64,000 nt of DNA from Algoriphagus halophilus (GTDB lineage: Bacteria; Bacteroidota; Bacteroidia; Cytophagales; Cyclobacteriaceae): NCBI RefSeq assembly GCF_900129785.1, contig NZ_FSRC01000003.1:62001-126000 (forward strand), written 5' to 3'. Position numbers and translations under genes: made by a program. The notes beneath the pieces are model-generated. The model was not told where the DNA came from. It saw only the letters and a list, made by a program, of their open reading frames with translations, and made no database searches. This document shows positions 18,644 through 28,138 of this stretch, in pieces (position 1 is the first letter of the stretch; each line of letters starts with the position of its first letter).

Positions 18644-18674
18644 TTGTTTACTAAGTCATCCAAATGTAAATTTG
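18644..18674 (+). promoter_or_regulatory. Promoter of the sdhCAB operon
   Basis: TTG (18644-18646), a 20-base spacer, then TAAATTTG (18667-18674): a full match to the Bacteroidota primary sigma-factor consensus. It lies 47 bases upstream of the sdhC ATG. The remaining bases of this 316-base divergent region are AT-rich and show nothing else. Confidence 0.75.
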
Positions 18675-18721
18675 GCTCCAATAATTATAAGAATTCGTTC
18701 TAATCTAATCGCACTAACTGT

Positions 18722-19405
18722 ATGAGCTGGGTTACCAAAACCTTAAGTAGCACACTAGGCAGGAAATTGATCATGGCATTGACCGGACTTTTCCTCATCC
18801 TGTTTTTGACAGGACACGTTTCCGGAAACTTACTTTTATTCAAAGGTGACGGAGGCGAAGCATTTAATATTTACGCCAAGTTTATGACTACCAATCCTGC
18901 GGTAAAGTTGTTGTCTTATCTGACTTACATCTCTATCATAGGGCATGTCATTTATTCAATTATGCTTTCTAGCAAGAATAAGGCGGCAAGACCTGTAGGT
19001 TATGCTGTTTCTAAGGCGTCTACCAATTCAAGCGCTGCTTCCAGAAACATGGGAGTATTAGGAACTATCATCCTTTTATTTATCGTGGTGCATATGCAGA
19101 GCTTTTGGGCTCAGATGCATTGGGGTTCAATCCCAACTGTCACCTATGGTGGGGAAGAATACAAGGATTTATATACCATTGTGAAGGCTGCATTCCAGAT
19201 TGAATGGATGGTTGCGCTTTATGTAATCGCAATGATCTTTTTGGGTGTTCACCTTTCCCATGGATTCGCCAGTGCTTTCCAAACATTGGGCTTGAACCAT
19301 AAAAAATACACGCCGGCCATCGAAGGTTTAGGCAAACTTTATTGCATTGTGGTACCTGCGCTATTCGCAAGTATGCCGCTGTACATCTATTTTACACAGA
19401 GCTAA
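18722..19405 (+). CDS. sdhC: Succinate dehydrogenase cytochrome b subunit
   Basis: 227 residues, the single large membrane anchor (five helices) of a type B succinate:quinone oxidoreductase, as in Bacteroidota and Wolinella. Membrane segments begin with [20 protein letters not shown]; His residues in [24 protein letters not shown] and GVHLSHGF are placed to bind two haems b. It passes electrons from SdhB to menaquinone in the inner membrane. First gene of sdhCAB with its own promoter; sdhA starts 13 bases after the stop. Confidence 0.95.
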   Translation: MSWVTKTLSSTLGRKLIMALTGLFLILFLTGHVSGNLLLFKGDGGEAFNIYAKFMTTNPAVKLLSYLTYISIIGHVIYSIMLSSKNKAARPVGYAVSKASTNSSAASRNMGVLGTIILLFIVVHMQSFWAQMHWGSIPTVTYGGEEYKDLYTIVKAAFQIEWMVALYVIAMIFLGVHLSHGFASAFQTLGLNHKKYTPAIEGLGKLYCIVVPALFASMPLYIYFTQS

Positions 19406-19418
19406 TCCAAAGACCCGT

Positions 19419-21353
<1,935 letters not shown>

Positions 21354-21378
21354 TCGCTAGACTAAAATTCATAGCTAT

Positions 21379-22128
21379 ATGAAATTGACATTGAAAGTAT
21401 GGAGACAAAAGAACGCTTCTGATCAAGGAAGTTTTGTCAATTATCCATTGGATGGAATTTCCAAGGATATGTCCTTTTTAGAAATGTTGGATGTACTGAA
21501 TGAGGAACTTTCCGAAAAAGGAGAAGACCCGGTACACTTTGACCACGATTGCCGTGAAGGTATTTGCGGGATGTGTTCCTTGTACATCAATGGAAAGCCT
21601 CATGGACCTCAGCAGACTACTACTTGTCAGCTGCATATGAGATCTTTCTCGGATGGAGATACCATTACCATTGAACCATGGAGAGCGAAAGCATTTCCTG
21701 TGGTAAAGGATTTGGTAGTAGACAGATCAGCATTTGATAGAATTATCCAAGCTGGAGGATACGTATCCGTCAATACAGGTGGTGTTCCTGACGCGAATGA
21801 GATTCCTATTCCAAAGGTTATTGCAGATGAAGCATTTGACGCAGCGACTTGTATTGGATGTGGCGCTTGTGTAGCAGCTTGTAAGAATGCTTCCGCGATG
21901 CTATTTACTTCTGCCAAAATTTCTCAATTGGCTTTGTTGCCACAGGGTCAAGTAGAGAAAAAGTCTAGAGCAGAAAAAATGATCGCTCAAATGGATGCGG
22001 AAGGTTTTGGAGCATGTACCAACACAGGTGCTTGTGCAGCAGAATGTCCAAAAGAAATCAGTTTGACAAACATTGCGAGAATGAACAGAGAGTATTTCTC
22101 TGCAGTCATCAGCAGTGATAATGTTTAA
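21379..22128 (+). CDS. sdhB: Succinate dehydrogenase iron-sulfur subunit
   Basis: 249 residues. The N-terminal domain holds the [2Fe-2S] cysteines ([13 protein letters not shown], then TTTCQ); the C-terminal domain holds [13 protein letters not shown] for [4Fe-4S] and the [11 protein letters not shown] region for [3Fe-4S]. It conducts electrons from SdhA to SdhC. Third gene of sdhCAB, followed 20 bases later by a strong terminator, so the operon ends here. Confidence 0.97.
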   Translation: MKLTLKVWRQKNASDQGSFVNYPLDGISKDMSFLEMLDVLNEELSEKGEDPVHFDHDCREGICGMCSLYINGKPHGPQQTTTCQLHMRSFSDGDTITIEPWRAKAFPVVKDLVVDRSAFDRIIQAGGYVSVNTGGVPDANEIPIPKVIADEAFDAATCIGCGACVAACKNASAMLFTSAKISQLALLPQGQVEKKSRAEKMIAQMDAEGFGACTNTGACAAECPKEISLTNIARMNREYFSAVISSDNV

Positions 22129-22148
22129 TTAAAAATTTATCTATTGAG

Positions 22149-22175
22149 AAAAGCCGGCGCAAGTCGGCTTTTTTG
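22149..22175 (+). terminator. Rho-independent terminator of sdhCAB
   Basis: AAAAGCCG (22149-22156) pairs perfectly with CGGCTTTT (22165-22172) around an 8-base loop and runs into a T tract. Confidence 0.87.
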
Positions 22176-22429
22176 GTTTGAGGGAGTTTGTACTAGAAGA
22201 TGTAGAAGTTGCGCATGTCTTCCATTTTTAAGAGATGTGCCCAAGTCTTGTTTTTTTTGGTGAGGTTGGGCTAGTCTTTACAGATTTTTTCGAAAATTTT
22301 TTTACTGGAATTCGATTGAAAGCAGGGATAGGGGTCTTTTTAGCGTTGATTATTTTCTATTTTGAAAGATTGAATGGATGTTGGTTTGAAAAAAACAGAG
22401 CTCAAAGCCCGTTCAGCTAAATGAAATAG
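22176..22429 (+). other. Non-coding stretch at the left edge of the accessory region
   Basis: Between the sdh terminator and the first inverted repeat I see no supported gene. An open frame from 22235 to 22420 would give a 61-residue Phe-rich peptide with no recognisable family and is best taken as chance or as the remnant of a lost gene. No promoter of the TAnnTTTG type is seen. Confidence 0.5.
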
Positions 22430-22465
22430 TTGCCAAACGAGTTTCGTATACACAATCGTTGGCGG
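22430..22465 (+). repeat. Imperfect inverted repeat before the DinB-like gene (possible attC-like end)
   Basis: GCCAAACGA (22432-22440) pairs with TCGTTGGC (22456-22463) with a single unpaired A. It ends in GTTGGCG about 18 bases before the start of the next gene. The arrangement matches the better repeats at the ends of the following genes, but this one is shorter and its left partner gene is missing. Confidence 0.45.
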
Positions 22466-22483
22466 TAATTTACCCATAGGATT

Positions 22484-23020
22484 ATGGAAATAACAAAATT
22501 CAATGAGACAATTGATATTTGGATAGACGAACTATCTAGATTTAATATTTGGCAACTTAAAATTAAACCTGATGAGAGAAGTTGGTCACTTGGACAGCTC
22601 TACAATCATCTGATTGAAGAAACAAATTGGTACAATGATCAAATTGAAGTGACTCTTGGGAACGAAGAAAATATTTGTAAAACGACCTCGAATGCTGCCA
22701 AAATCCTGTTTAAGAGGGGCTCCTTTGAGAACAAACGATTCCAAGGTGATCCGTTTATTTCGGAAAATGTAAAACAACCTATCACAGTTTCAAAACTAAA
22801 ATCTGAATTGGAACAATTGAAAAAGAAAACGAACGATATCTGGATAATAATTATGAATACCTCTAAGTTGGGGAAATCAGAGCATCCTGGGCTCGGGTTT
22901 TTGAACTGTTATGAGTGGATTCAATACTCTGAAATGCACATGAGACACCATTTGAAACAAAAAATACGAATAGAAGAATTTTTAAAACAGTCAAATAACT
23001 ACAGCCAACAAGGCCTTTAA
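22484..23020 (+). CDS. DinB-like family protein
   Basis: 178 residues, predicted four-helix bundle. Trp-Ser-Leu-Gly-Gln-Leu-Tyr-Asn-His42 near the N-terminus and MHMRHHLKQ near residue 155 give the three His of the DinB metal site. DinB-fold proteins include thiol transferases and stress-induced proteins; which applies here is unknown. It stands alone between non-coding gaps, and the end of the coding sequence (SQQGL) runs into an inverted repeat, as in gene cassettes. Its base use looks more A-rich than that of the sdh genes. Confidence 0.8.
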   Translation: MEITKFNETIDIWIDELSRFNIWQLKIKPDERSWSLGQLYNHLIEETNWYNDQIEVTLGNEENICKTTSNAAKILFKRGSFENKRFQGDPFISENVKQPITVSKLKSELEQLKKKTNDIWIIIMNTSKLGKSEHPGLGFLNCYEWIQYSEMHMRHHLKQKIRIEEFLKQSNNYSQQGL

Positions 23021-23136
23021 GTAATTGCTTGCTCTGGCCTATTTTGGATATTCCTTCGGAATTCCCAACTTGATGTGAACTTGTAAAATTACGTACTAAG
23101 CCGCGCAACTACTTTTAGCCAAGACACTTGTTTGAT
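23003..23136 (+). repeat. attC-like inverted repeat at the end of the DinB-like gene
   Basis: Outer arms: CCAACAAGG (23005-23013) against CTTGTTTGAT (23127-23136), about 7 of 9 pairing. Inner arms: CTTTAAGTAATTGC (23015-23028) against GCAACTACTTTTAG (23105-23118), 11 of 14 pairing. A small hairpin (ATTCC-TTC-GGAAT) sits in the loop. The left arm includes the stop codon of the gene and the right end carries a GTT box (GTTTGAT) 38 bases before the next ATG. Confidence 0.5.
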
Positions 23137-23160
23137 ATAATGCAAGCCATCAAGGCAAAA

Positions 23161-23168
23161 TAACTTTG
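23161..23168 (+). promoter_or_regulatory. -7 promoter element TAACTTTG before the first membrane protein of the island
   Basis: Exact TAnnTTTG match ending six bases before the ATG at 23174, which would give a nearly leaderless transcript. The last base is also the first base of a GTG that could be read as a start; the promoter makes ATG 23174 more likely. No well-spaced -33 TTTG is present. Confidence 0.5.
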
Positions 23169-23173
23169 TGAAC

Positions 23174-23881
23174 ATGGAAAAAGCTTATAAAAATATCGCC
23201 TTTTTTTTTCTGGCAGTCACCATCATAGTCTTTGTAGGCTTCTATAATACCTATTTTGTTTTCTTTCCGCATTTCGAAGGGTTCGTGATTCTACATCATG
23301 TACATGGATTGGTAATGATCCTATGGATAATCATACTTATTATTCAGCCAATTCTTATCAATAACAGAAAATGTAAATGGCACAGTCTAGTTGGTAAGCT
23401 TTCATACTTTCTGATGCCAATAATTGTGATCTCGATGATGCTTGCATACCAGCGATCATTTGTAAACTCAGTTTCAGAATATGGACCAGTTCATAGTCAA
23501 AGCCTCAGTATGTTATTTCTTCCTTTGACTGACGTTCTACCATTTGCCATTTTTTACATCTTGGCTATCATCAATAAGAGAAAAGTTCCCATTCATATGA
23601 GATTCATGATTTCAACTGCTGTTGTCCTTGTTGGAGCTGGTTTAGGACGAATCTTTGCAATTTGGCTGAGCTTTGATTTCATCAACTCAGTTTTTGCAAG
23701 TGTTGCCGTCATGGCAATAGTTTTTGTAGGCCTGATTGTATATGACATCAGTATTAAGAAATTTTCAGACAATCGCTCATTTTTGACAGCTTTAGTTATT
23801 TTTTCAATTCCTAACCTGCTTTTGCTGTTTATTCCATACACTCACTGGTGGCAAACACTAGTTGAAGCATTAGCCAACTAA
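23174..23881 (+). CDS. Multi-pass membrane protein with conserved His (family unknown)
   Basis: 235 residues with about seven hydrophobic helices. Noteworthy segments are ILHHVHGLVMILW (His in helix 2), QPILI, KWHSLVGKLSY, VPIHMRFMIS and GLGRIFA. The same ordered pattern (helix with His and Trp, then Gln, then His before a helix, then His-x-Arg and a small-residue helix) is seen in the membrane proteins at 27122-27790 and 28139-28933. The His set could bind haem or a metal, but that is a guess. ATG is chosen over GTG 23168 because of the promoter. The stop codon lies inside an inverted repeat. Confidence 0.75.
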   Translation: MEKAYKNIAFFFLAVTIIVFVGFYNTYFVFFPHFEGFVILHHVHGLVMILWIIILIIQPILINNRKCKWHSLVGKLSYFLMPIIVISMMLAYQRSFVNSVSEYGPVHSQSLSMLFLPLTDVLPFAIFYILAIINKRKVPIHMRFMISTAVVLVGAGLGRIFAIWLSFDFINSVFASVAVMAIVFVGLIVYDISIKKFSDNRSFLTALVIFSIPNLLLLFIPYTHWWQTLVEALAN

Positions 23882-24110
23882 ACGCCATAGAACAATCCCT
23901 ATCAGTTATGTGCTAAATTGCCTTTTGCAAGCTTTATTGGGTCTTGATTGCTACTTTGCACCTTCTAACATTGTCGCTTTTGGATAATATTGTGGTTCTG
24001 GATTTTTACTGGTAGAATGTAATGCCTTGTAGATACCGTTGTGCTTCTGGTGCAATTACGCTAGATTAGTGCTTTCTGTCAGCTATGGGCGCACAAAACG
24101 ATAGTTAGGT
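23873..24110 (+). repeat. attC-like inverted repeat at the end of the membrane-protein gene
   Basis: Outer arms: CCAACTA (23874-23880) against TAGTTAGG (24102-24109), one extra base on the right. Inner arms: CGCCATAG (23883-23890) against CTATGGGCG (24083-24091), again with one extra base. The stop codon TAA is part of the left arm. The right end GTTAGGT fits the GTTRRRY consensus of integron recombination sites and stands 26 bases before the next ATG. The enclosed 190 bases hold no supported gene. Confidence 0.55.
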
Positions 24111-24136
24111 TTTGGCAAAAATTAACCTCAGATATC

Positions 24137-25180
24137 ATGAAGTGCTTTTTCTTATTTCTAACCCTAAATTTTATTTTTTTTAATGTTTTACATGGACAGA
24201 ATTTCGACTTCATCCCTGAACAATTAAAACCCATTACTCATGCAGAGCTTTTAAAAAATCCTCCCTCAAAAAAAATAGACTTGGTTTTTTATGCTGATGG
24301 CACACCTACCACTTTTGATGCCGTTATTAATCAAGTAAAATCTGGAGAGCTTGTCCCTGAAGCATTTGTTGACGAGAATGGAGATTACAAAGCACTTGTG
24401 GTTAATAAGGTTGATAGTAAAATAAACTATCCTAAAATACCAGATAGCATCAAAAATCTTGGATATTCGGTTGGTAATATTCAAAGTGATACCGTTATCA
24501 TTTTCTCTCAAGGAGGGCCAAGTTTTACTCTAGATACTTGGAGGTTTGCCAAGTTAAAGGATATAGTTGGCAACTATTTATGGGTGAATGTCAAACAAGG
24601 TCAGATGCTTAACCCTAATCCTTTCGAAAACAAAGAGCTTACTTTTGAAGATCTTAAGAACTTTGAAAGGCAATCCCAAAAAAATCTATATGAAGTTGTT
24701 CAATTTTTTAAATCCCAAAACAAGAAAGTATTTTTAATAGGCGGTTCTGGAGGTGGTTTCCTAATATCTAGGCTGATTGCTACTTACGGTAACATCGCTG
24801 ATGGATATGTCATCACCACATCACGTTTAGACATGAATGACGAGATGTGGAAACCACGATTAAAAGGAGAGCGTACGCTTTTCAAGAGTGACGGTAAAAC
24901 TATTTATCTAGGAAATCCACCAACAACAGTATTAGACAAAAACATCAATTTATTTCAAGCAGCAGGCGTAGATAGAAAACTGACCAAAGAACTGGGACAA
25001 ACCGATTTATCTAACGTTATATTCTTATATGGGAAAACAGATAATAGGGTTGGAGCACTATCGGACCATGAAATTCATTTTTTGCAATCGCATGGTGCTT
25101 TAGTAATAGCAAGTAACGGTGGTCATTTAATTTATCAAGATTATATTGAAGTTTTGCTGAGATTATTACTTCTTGACTAA
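24137..25180 (+). CDS. Secreted alpha/beta hydrolase-like protein
   Basis: 347 residues with a signal peptide (MKCFFLFLTLNFIFFNVLHG, cut near GQNF). The C-terminal half carries VFLIGGSGGGFL, a GxSGG nucleophile elbow with Ser near 197, and NGGHLIY near the end, which could supply the catalytic His; an Asp in LYGKTDNRVG is in the right place for the third member. A serine hydrolase acting outside the cytoplasm is therefore likely; the substrate is unknown. The N-terminal 110 residues are not recognised. It stands alone between non-coding gaps on the + strand. Confidence 0.78.
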   Translation: MKCFFLFLTLNFIFFNVLHGQNFDFIPEQLKPITHAELLKNPPSKKIDLVFYADGTPTTFDAVINQVKSGELVPEAFVDENGDYKALVVNKVDSKINYPKIPDSIKNLGYSVGNIQSDTVIIFSQGGPSFTLDTWRFAKLKDIVGNYLWVNVKQGQMLNPNPFENKELTFEDLKNFERQSQKNLYEVVQFFKSQNKKVFLIGGSGGGFLISRLIATYGNIADGYVITTSRLDMNDEMWKPRLKGERTLFKSDGKTIYLGNPPTTVLDKNINLFQAAGVDRKLTKELGQTDLSNVIFLYGKTDNRVGALSDHEIHFLQSHGALVIASNGGHLIYQDYIEVLLRLLLLD

Positions 25181-25276
25181 GAGATGTTGGTAATTTTAAA
25201 AATAGCTGTCAAAAACAGCTACATTTCAGTATGAGGCTAGTGCTAAAAAGAAACCTAAGCCATAAACCTAAACTGA

Positions 25277-25302
25277 GTTCTCAGAGAAATAATTCTGTGA
25301 AC
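25277..25302 (+). repeat. Short inverted repeat between hydrolase and DUF6090 genes
   Basis: GTTCTCAGA (25277-25285) pairs with TCTGTGAAC (25294-25302), 8 of 9, around an 8-base loop. There is no T-run after it. A GTTGCAA box at 25331-25337 sits about 25 bases before the next start and could be a cassette end, but no matching left arm is clear. Confidence 0.4.
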
Positions 25303-25361
25303 GATTCCACGCCAAAATCATAGCCAAAACGTTGCAAATCATTAGAATCAAGCGCTAATCA

Positions 25362-26129
25362 ATGATAAAATTCTTTAGAAGAATTAGGCAAAAATTACTT
25401 ACTGAAAATAAATTCAGCAAGTATCTGATTTATGCTATCGGTGAGATCATACTTGTCGTAATCGGTATTCTAATTGCCATTCAGCTAAATGATTTTAACG
25501 GAGATAGAAAAGAACGTGAAAAGGAATTGTCCTTTCTTCAAAAGTTGAAAGATGATATCAATTTGGATATTCAGAATTTAATATTGAGAGATTCCATTTT
25601 AGCTGTTTATCAATCCAATCAAGAAAAAGGGTGGAAATTATTTCTTGAAGCAAAATCAGTAAATGACATTTTAACCGTAGATTCTCTTATTCAATTCCGT
25701 TGGCGAAGTTTTACAGTAAGTAGAAAGACCTATGATGAAATGATTAATACCAGTGGTATTTACATTATTACGAATAAGAATTTGCTAAATGAGTTGAGTG
25801 ATCATTATGATTTAATAGAGGTGTATCAACAAAATTTTAGAGAGATTAATGAGGATTCACGGCATTATTATAAAGCCTCCAATTTAGACTCTTTTGATTT
25901 TCTAAAGAGGCACTATAGAGATCCATCATCCGATATTACAAGGATTGATACTGCCTGGATCAGCAATCATAATTCACCTTCTTATTTATCCTTGGCTAGA
26001 TTCTATAGTCATGTAATAGACGCTGTTAATGGAGTACAGCGAAATTACATCACAGAAATAATTGCAAATAGCAAAAAAATGGTAGCTGAAATAGAACAGG
26101 AATTAAGAAAAAATAATATCCAAAATTAA
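25362..26129 (+). CDS. DUF6090 family membrane-anchored protein
   Basis: 255 residues. The N-terminus MIKFFRRIRQKLLTENKFSK followed by a transmembrane helix containing IGEIILVVIGILIAIQLN is the hallmark of the DUF6090 proteins that are abundant in Bacteroidota, often as isolated copies. The rest is helical and charged, probably outside the inner membrane. Function is unknown. The gene ends 5 bases before the best attC-like repeat of the region. Confidence 0.85.
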   Translation: MIKFFRRIRQKLLTENKFSKYLIYAIGEIILVVIGILIAIQLNDFNGDRKEREKELSFLQKLKDDINLDIQNLILRDSILAVYQSNQEKGWKLFLEAKSVNDILTVDSLIQFRWRSFTVSRKTYDEMINTSGIYIITNKNLLNELSDHYDLIEVYQQNFREINEDSRHYYKASNLDSFDFLKRHYRDPSSDITRIDTAWISNHNSPSYLSLARFYSHVIDAVNGVQRNYITEIIANSKKMVAEIEQELRKNNIQN

Positions 26130-26134
26130 CGAAA

Positions 26135-26200
26135 GCACAACAATTTATAAGCGGTAATGCTCCCTATGCGGTCGTAATCCGCATATACTCTACGTTATGC
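26135..26200 (+). repeat. attC-like site, the clearest of the island
   Basis: A compact 66-base element: outer boxes GCACAAC (26135-26141) and GTTATGC (26194-26200), 6 of 7 complementary; inner boxes TATAAGCGG (26146-26154) and CCGCATATA (26179-26187), 8 of 9 complementary; spacers of 4 and 6 bases. An alternative hairpin inside uses TATGCGG (26165-26171) with CCGCATA. It begins five bases after a stop codon and ends 23 bases before the next start. The outer boxes are close to, but not exact matches of, RYYYAAC and GTTRRRY. Confidence 0.6.
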
Positions 26201-26223
26201 TCAATTACAAAAAATCCAAGTAG

Positions 26224-26859
26224 GTGAAAATCGATCACATTTTTATCTTTTCGAGCAACTCAGGTGTTGAGGCAGATGAACTGGTCAAGTTTGGACTATC
26301 TGAAGGAAGTAGTAGAATTCATCCAGGTCAGGGAACGACAAATAGAAAATTCTATTTTGAGAATTTCTTTTTAGAGATTCTTTGGGTCCAAAATCAAGTC
26401 GAAATTCAGAAAGAGCGAACTAAACCAACCAAGCTTTGGGAACGATCAAATTTTAAGAATAACGAGTACCTTCCTTTTGGACTTTGCTTGATTAATGATG
26501 AGGATTCCGAATTAATTTTCACCAACTCATCGACCTATCAACCAGTATATTTTCTGGATGGTAAGGCAATTGACTACATCACAGAACCTCAATTACCTTG
26601 GATTTTCAGACTACCTTACAAAGGATATAAAATAGAAATTAATGAACCATTGGTCCATCCAAAAAAGCTAAAGAAACTTACAAAGACTACTTTTCGAACT
26701 CCCATAGTCAACGAGTTAACTGAATCGATTCAAAAGCTTTCTGGGGGAACTATTAATTTCTTGAAATCTAATGAGGTCGATCTAATTCTTGAATTTGATG
26801 ATGCAAAGTCCAACCAGGAAATTAGGTTCGAGAACTTATCATTAACACTTCAATATTAA
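26224..26859 (+). CDS. Glyoxalase-like (VOC superfamily) protein
   Basis: 211 residues from a GTG start. The beginning KIDHIFIFSSNSGVEADEL with an early His, followed by the segment IHPGQGTTNRKFYFENFFLEILWV ending in Glu, matches the first beta-alpha-beta-beta-beta unit of a glyoxalase-like domain: His and Glu could bind a metal. The C-terminal half is a less certain second unit. Enzyme activity is unknown. Alone, on the + strand, directly downstream of the attC-like site. Confidence 0.72.
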   Translation: MKIDHIFIFSSNSGVEADELVKFGLSEGSSRIHPGQGTTNRKFYFENFFLEILWVQNQVEIQKERTKPTKLWERSNFKNNEYLPFGLCLINDEDSELIFTNSSTYQPVYFLDGKAIDYITEPQLPWIFRLPYKGYKIEINEPLVHPKKLKKLTKTTFRTPIVNELTESIQKLSGGTINFLKSNEVDLILEFDDAKSNQEIRFENLSLTLQY

Positions 26860-27121
26860 GTGTATCAACGTGATATATGCCAACTTACTTCTAGTCATCT
26901 CAAGTGCAATCTTCCGTTCCTTTGCCCCAACTGAAGATGGCCGTTTCCTTCTGAAATTTCCGTAGTGTCTGCCTTTGTCATCAGAACAATGGGGGGATTG
27001 AGAAAGTTGTACCTAAGGTTTAAATCAGCTAGTTTAGTACTAATTGCAACATGTGGGCATACGCACACTACCTAGAGAGTAGCTTTTACCAGAACAATTA
27101 AGAACTGAACATATTTATGAA
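26860..27121 (+). other. Non-coding gap inside the accessory region
   Basis: No supported gene or promoter. A weak inverted match is possible between CAACT/TTCT around 26883-26893 and AGAAAGTTG around 27001-27009, so this may be a decayed cassette boundary; I do not rely on it. No -7 element precedes the next gene. Confidence 0.35.
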
Positions 27122-27790
27122 ATGAGTCAGAAATCTAAGTTCATATACTATACAGGAATTAGTGAAATAGTTTTTGTCGTTCTGGCTTTTGGAGTTGCAG
27201 CTATGGTAGAGCCACATCGCATTGAGCGGTATTTCAAACCTTTTGTGGTAATGCATATCATGGGCTCAATGGCTTGGTTAATATTATTTGTACATCAATC
27301 CAGACTTGCGCTACAAGGTAAAATAGAAAAGCATCGAAAAAACCTAAATCTCGCTACCATACTTGTGATCTTTAATACCTTGATTGCTGTGTATATAACC
27401 TACGCATGGGGAGATGCCCAAAGATTAATTGGAGAATCAAGGGACGTATTGGCTTTTGCCATTTTGTTTTTTGCCAGTATTTGGGCTATAAAAAGAAATA
27501 AACCTGAAACTCACAAAAGACTCCTTTTAATTGCATTGATGAATCTAATCGGTCCTGCATTTTCCCGAGTTACCTCCATTTTTGAGTGGCCTCAAGAAAT
27601 AGGTGTATTTGCTGTATTTTTGACATGGATTATTGTGCCAATCTCCTATGACCTAGTAAGCATTCGAAAGATTCATAAAGCAACGATCATTGGCATTGGT
27701 TTCACCTTGTTGTCATTTGCAATAATGGTAAGCATCGTTTTTTCTCCCTGGATGAGAAATATTACTGAGTTGATATATGGAAGTCAATAA
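27122..27790 (+). CDS. Multi-pass membrane protein with conserved His (second of three)
   Basis: 222 residues with about seven hydrophobic helices. It shares the ordered pattern of its two neighbours: VVMHIMGSMAWLILFVHQ (His, Trp, then His-Gln), KIEKHRKNLN before helix 3, ETHKRLLLIALMNLIG and AFSRV. Family not recognised; a haem- or quinone-linked role would fit His in helices but is not shown. No signal peptide. It stands alone between gaps of 262 and 348 bases. Confidence 0.72.
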   Translation: MSQKSKFIYYTGISEIVFVVLAFGVAAMVEPHRIERYFKPFVVMHIMGSMAWLILFVHQSRLALQGKIEKHRKNLNLATILVIFNTLIAVYITYAWGDAQRLIGESRDVLAFAILFFASIWAIKRNKPETHKRLLLIALMNLIGPAFSRVTSIFEWPQEIGVFAVFLTWIIVPISYDLVSIRKIHKATIIGIGFTLLSFAIMVSIVFSPWMRNITELIYGSQ

Positions 27791-28138
27791 AATAAAAGTT
27801 TAAAATGTATGAGCTATATTCCAACACAGTTTACCCAAGCTGTTGTACTCAATCTTTTTAAAGCTAAAACCTTAGCCCTTCACTGTTTCTTACTAAAATC
27901 AGGTAATCGTAATAATCAGTGTTAACATGATTTTCCCCTGCATGGACTCCTTGTCCAAATGGAAGGAGCTTTAACATACTCGATAGCCTTTTTTTGGTTA
28001 TATGGCGGTTTACGGGTATCCGTAACCCTCTTTTCATTTAATTTAAGTATCTTCTCAATGAAAATCGGCACGTAAATTCTGCTACTGATTTTAGACTAAA
28101 ACCCTTATTATCCAATAAATGAAATTCCTTAAAGTAAA
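27791..28138 (+). other. Non-coding gap with one hairpin
   Basis: No supported gene. A compact hairpin lies at 28007-28027: GG-t-TTACGG pairs with CCGTAA-CC across a GTAT loop with one unpaired T, followed by CTCTTTTC. It might end transcription of the preceding gene or be part of a cassette boundary. No TAnnTTTG box precedes the next gene. Confidence 0.4.

Noticed and set aside
19347..19418. Upstream in-frame ATG of sdhA giving 24 extra residues
   Set aside because: It overlaps the end of sdhC, and the extra sequence is simply sdhC read in another frame.
22235..22420. Open frame for a 61-residue Phe-rich peptide after sdhB
   Set aside because: No promoter, no family, odd composition; lies in the gap at the island edge and is more likely chance or a gene remnant.
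26883..27015. Possible further attC-like pair between the glyoxalase-like and membrane-protein genes
   Set aside because: Pairing needs a 3-base bulge and the right end is over 100 bases from the next start; too weak to list as a site.
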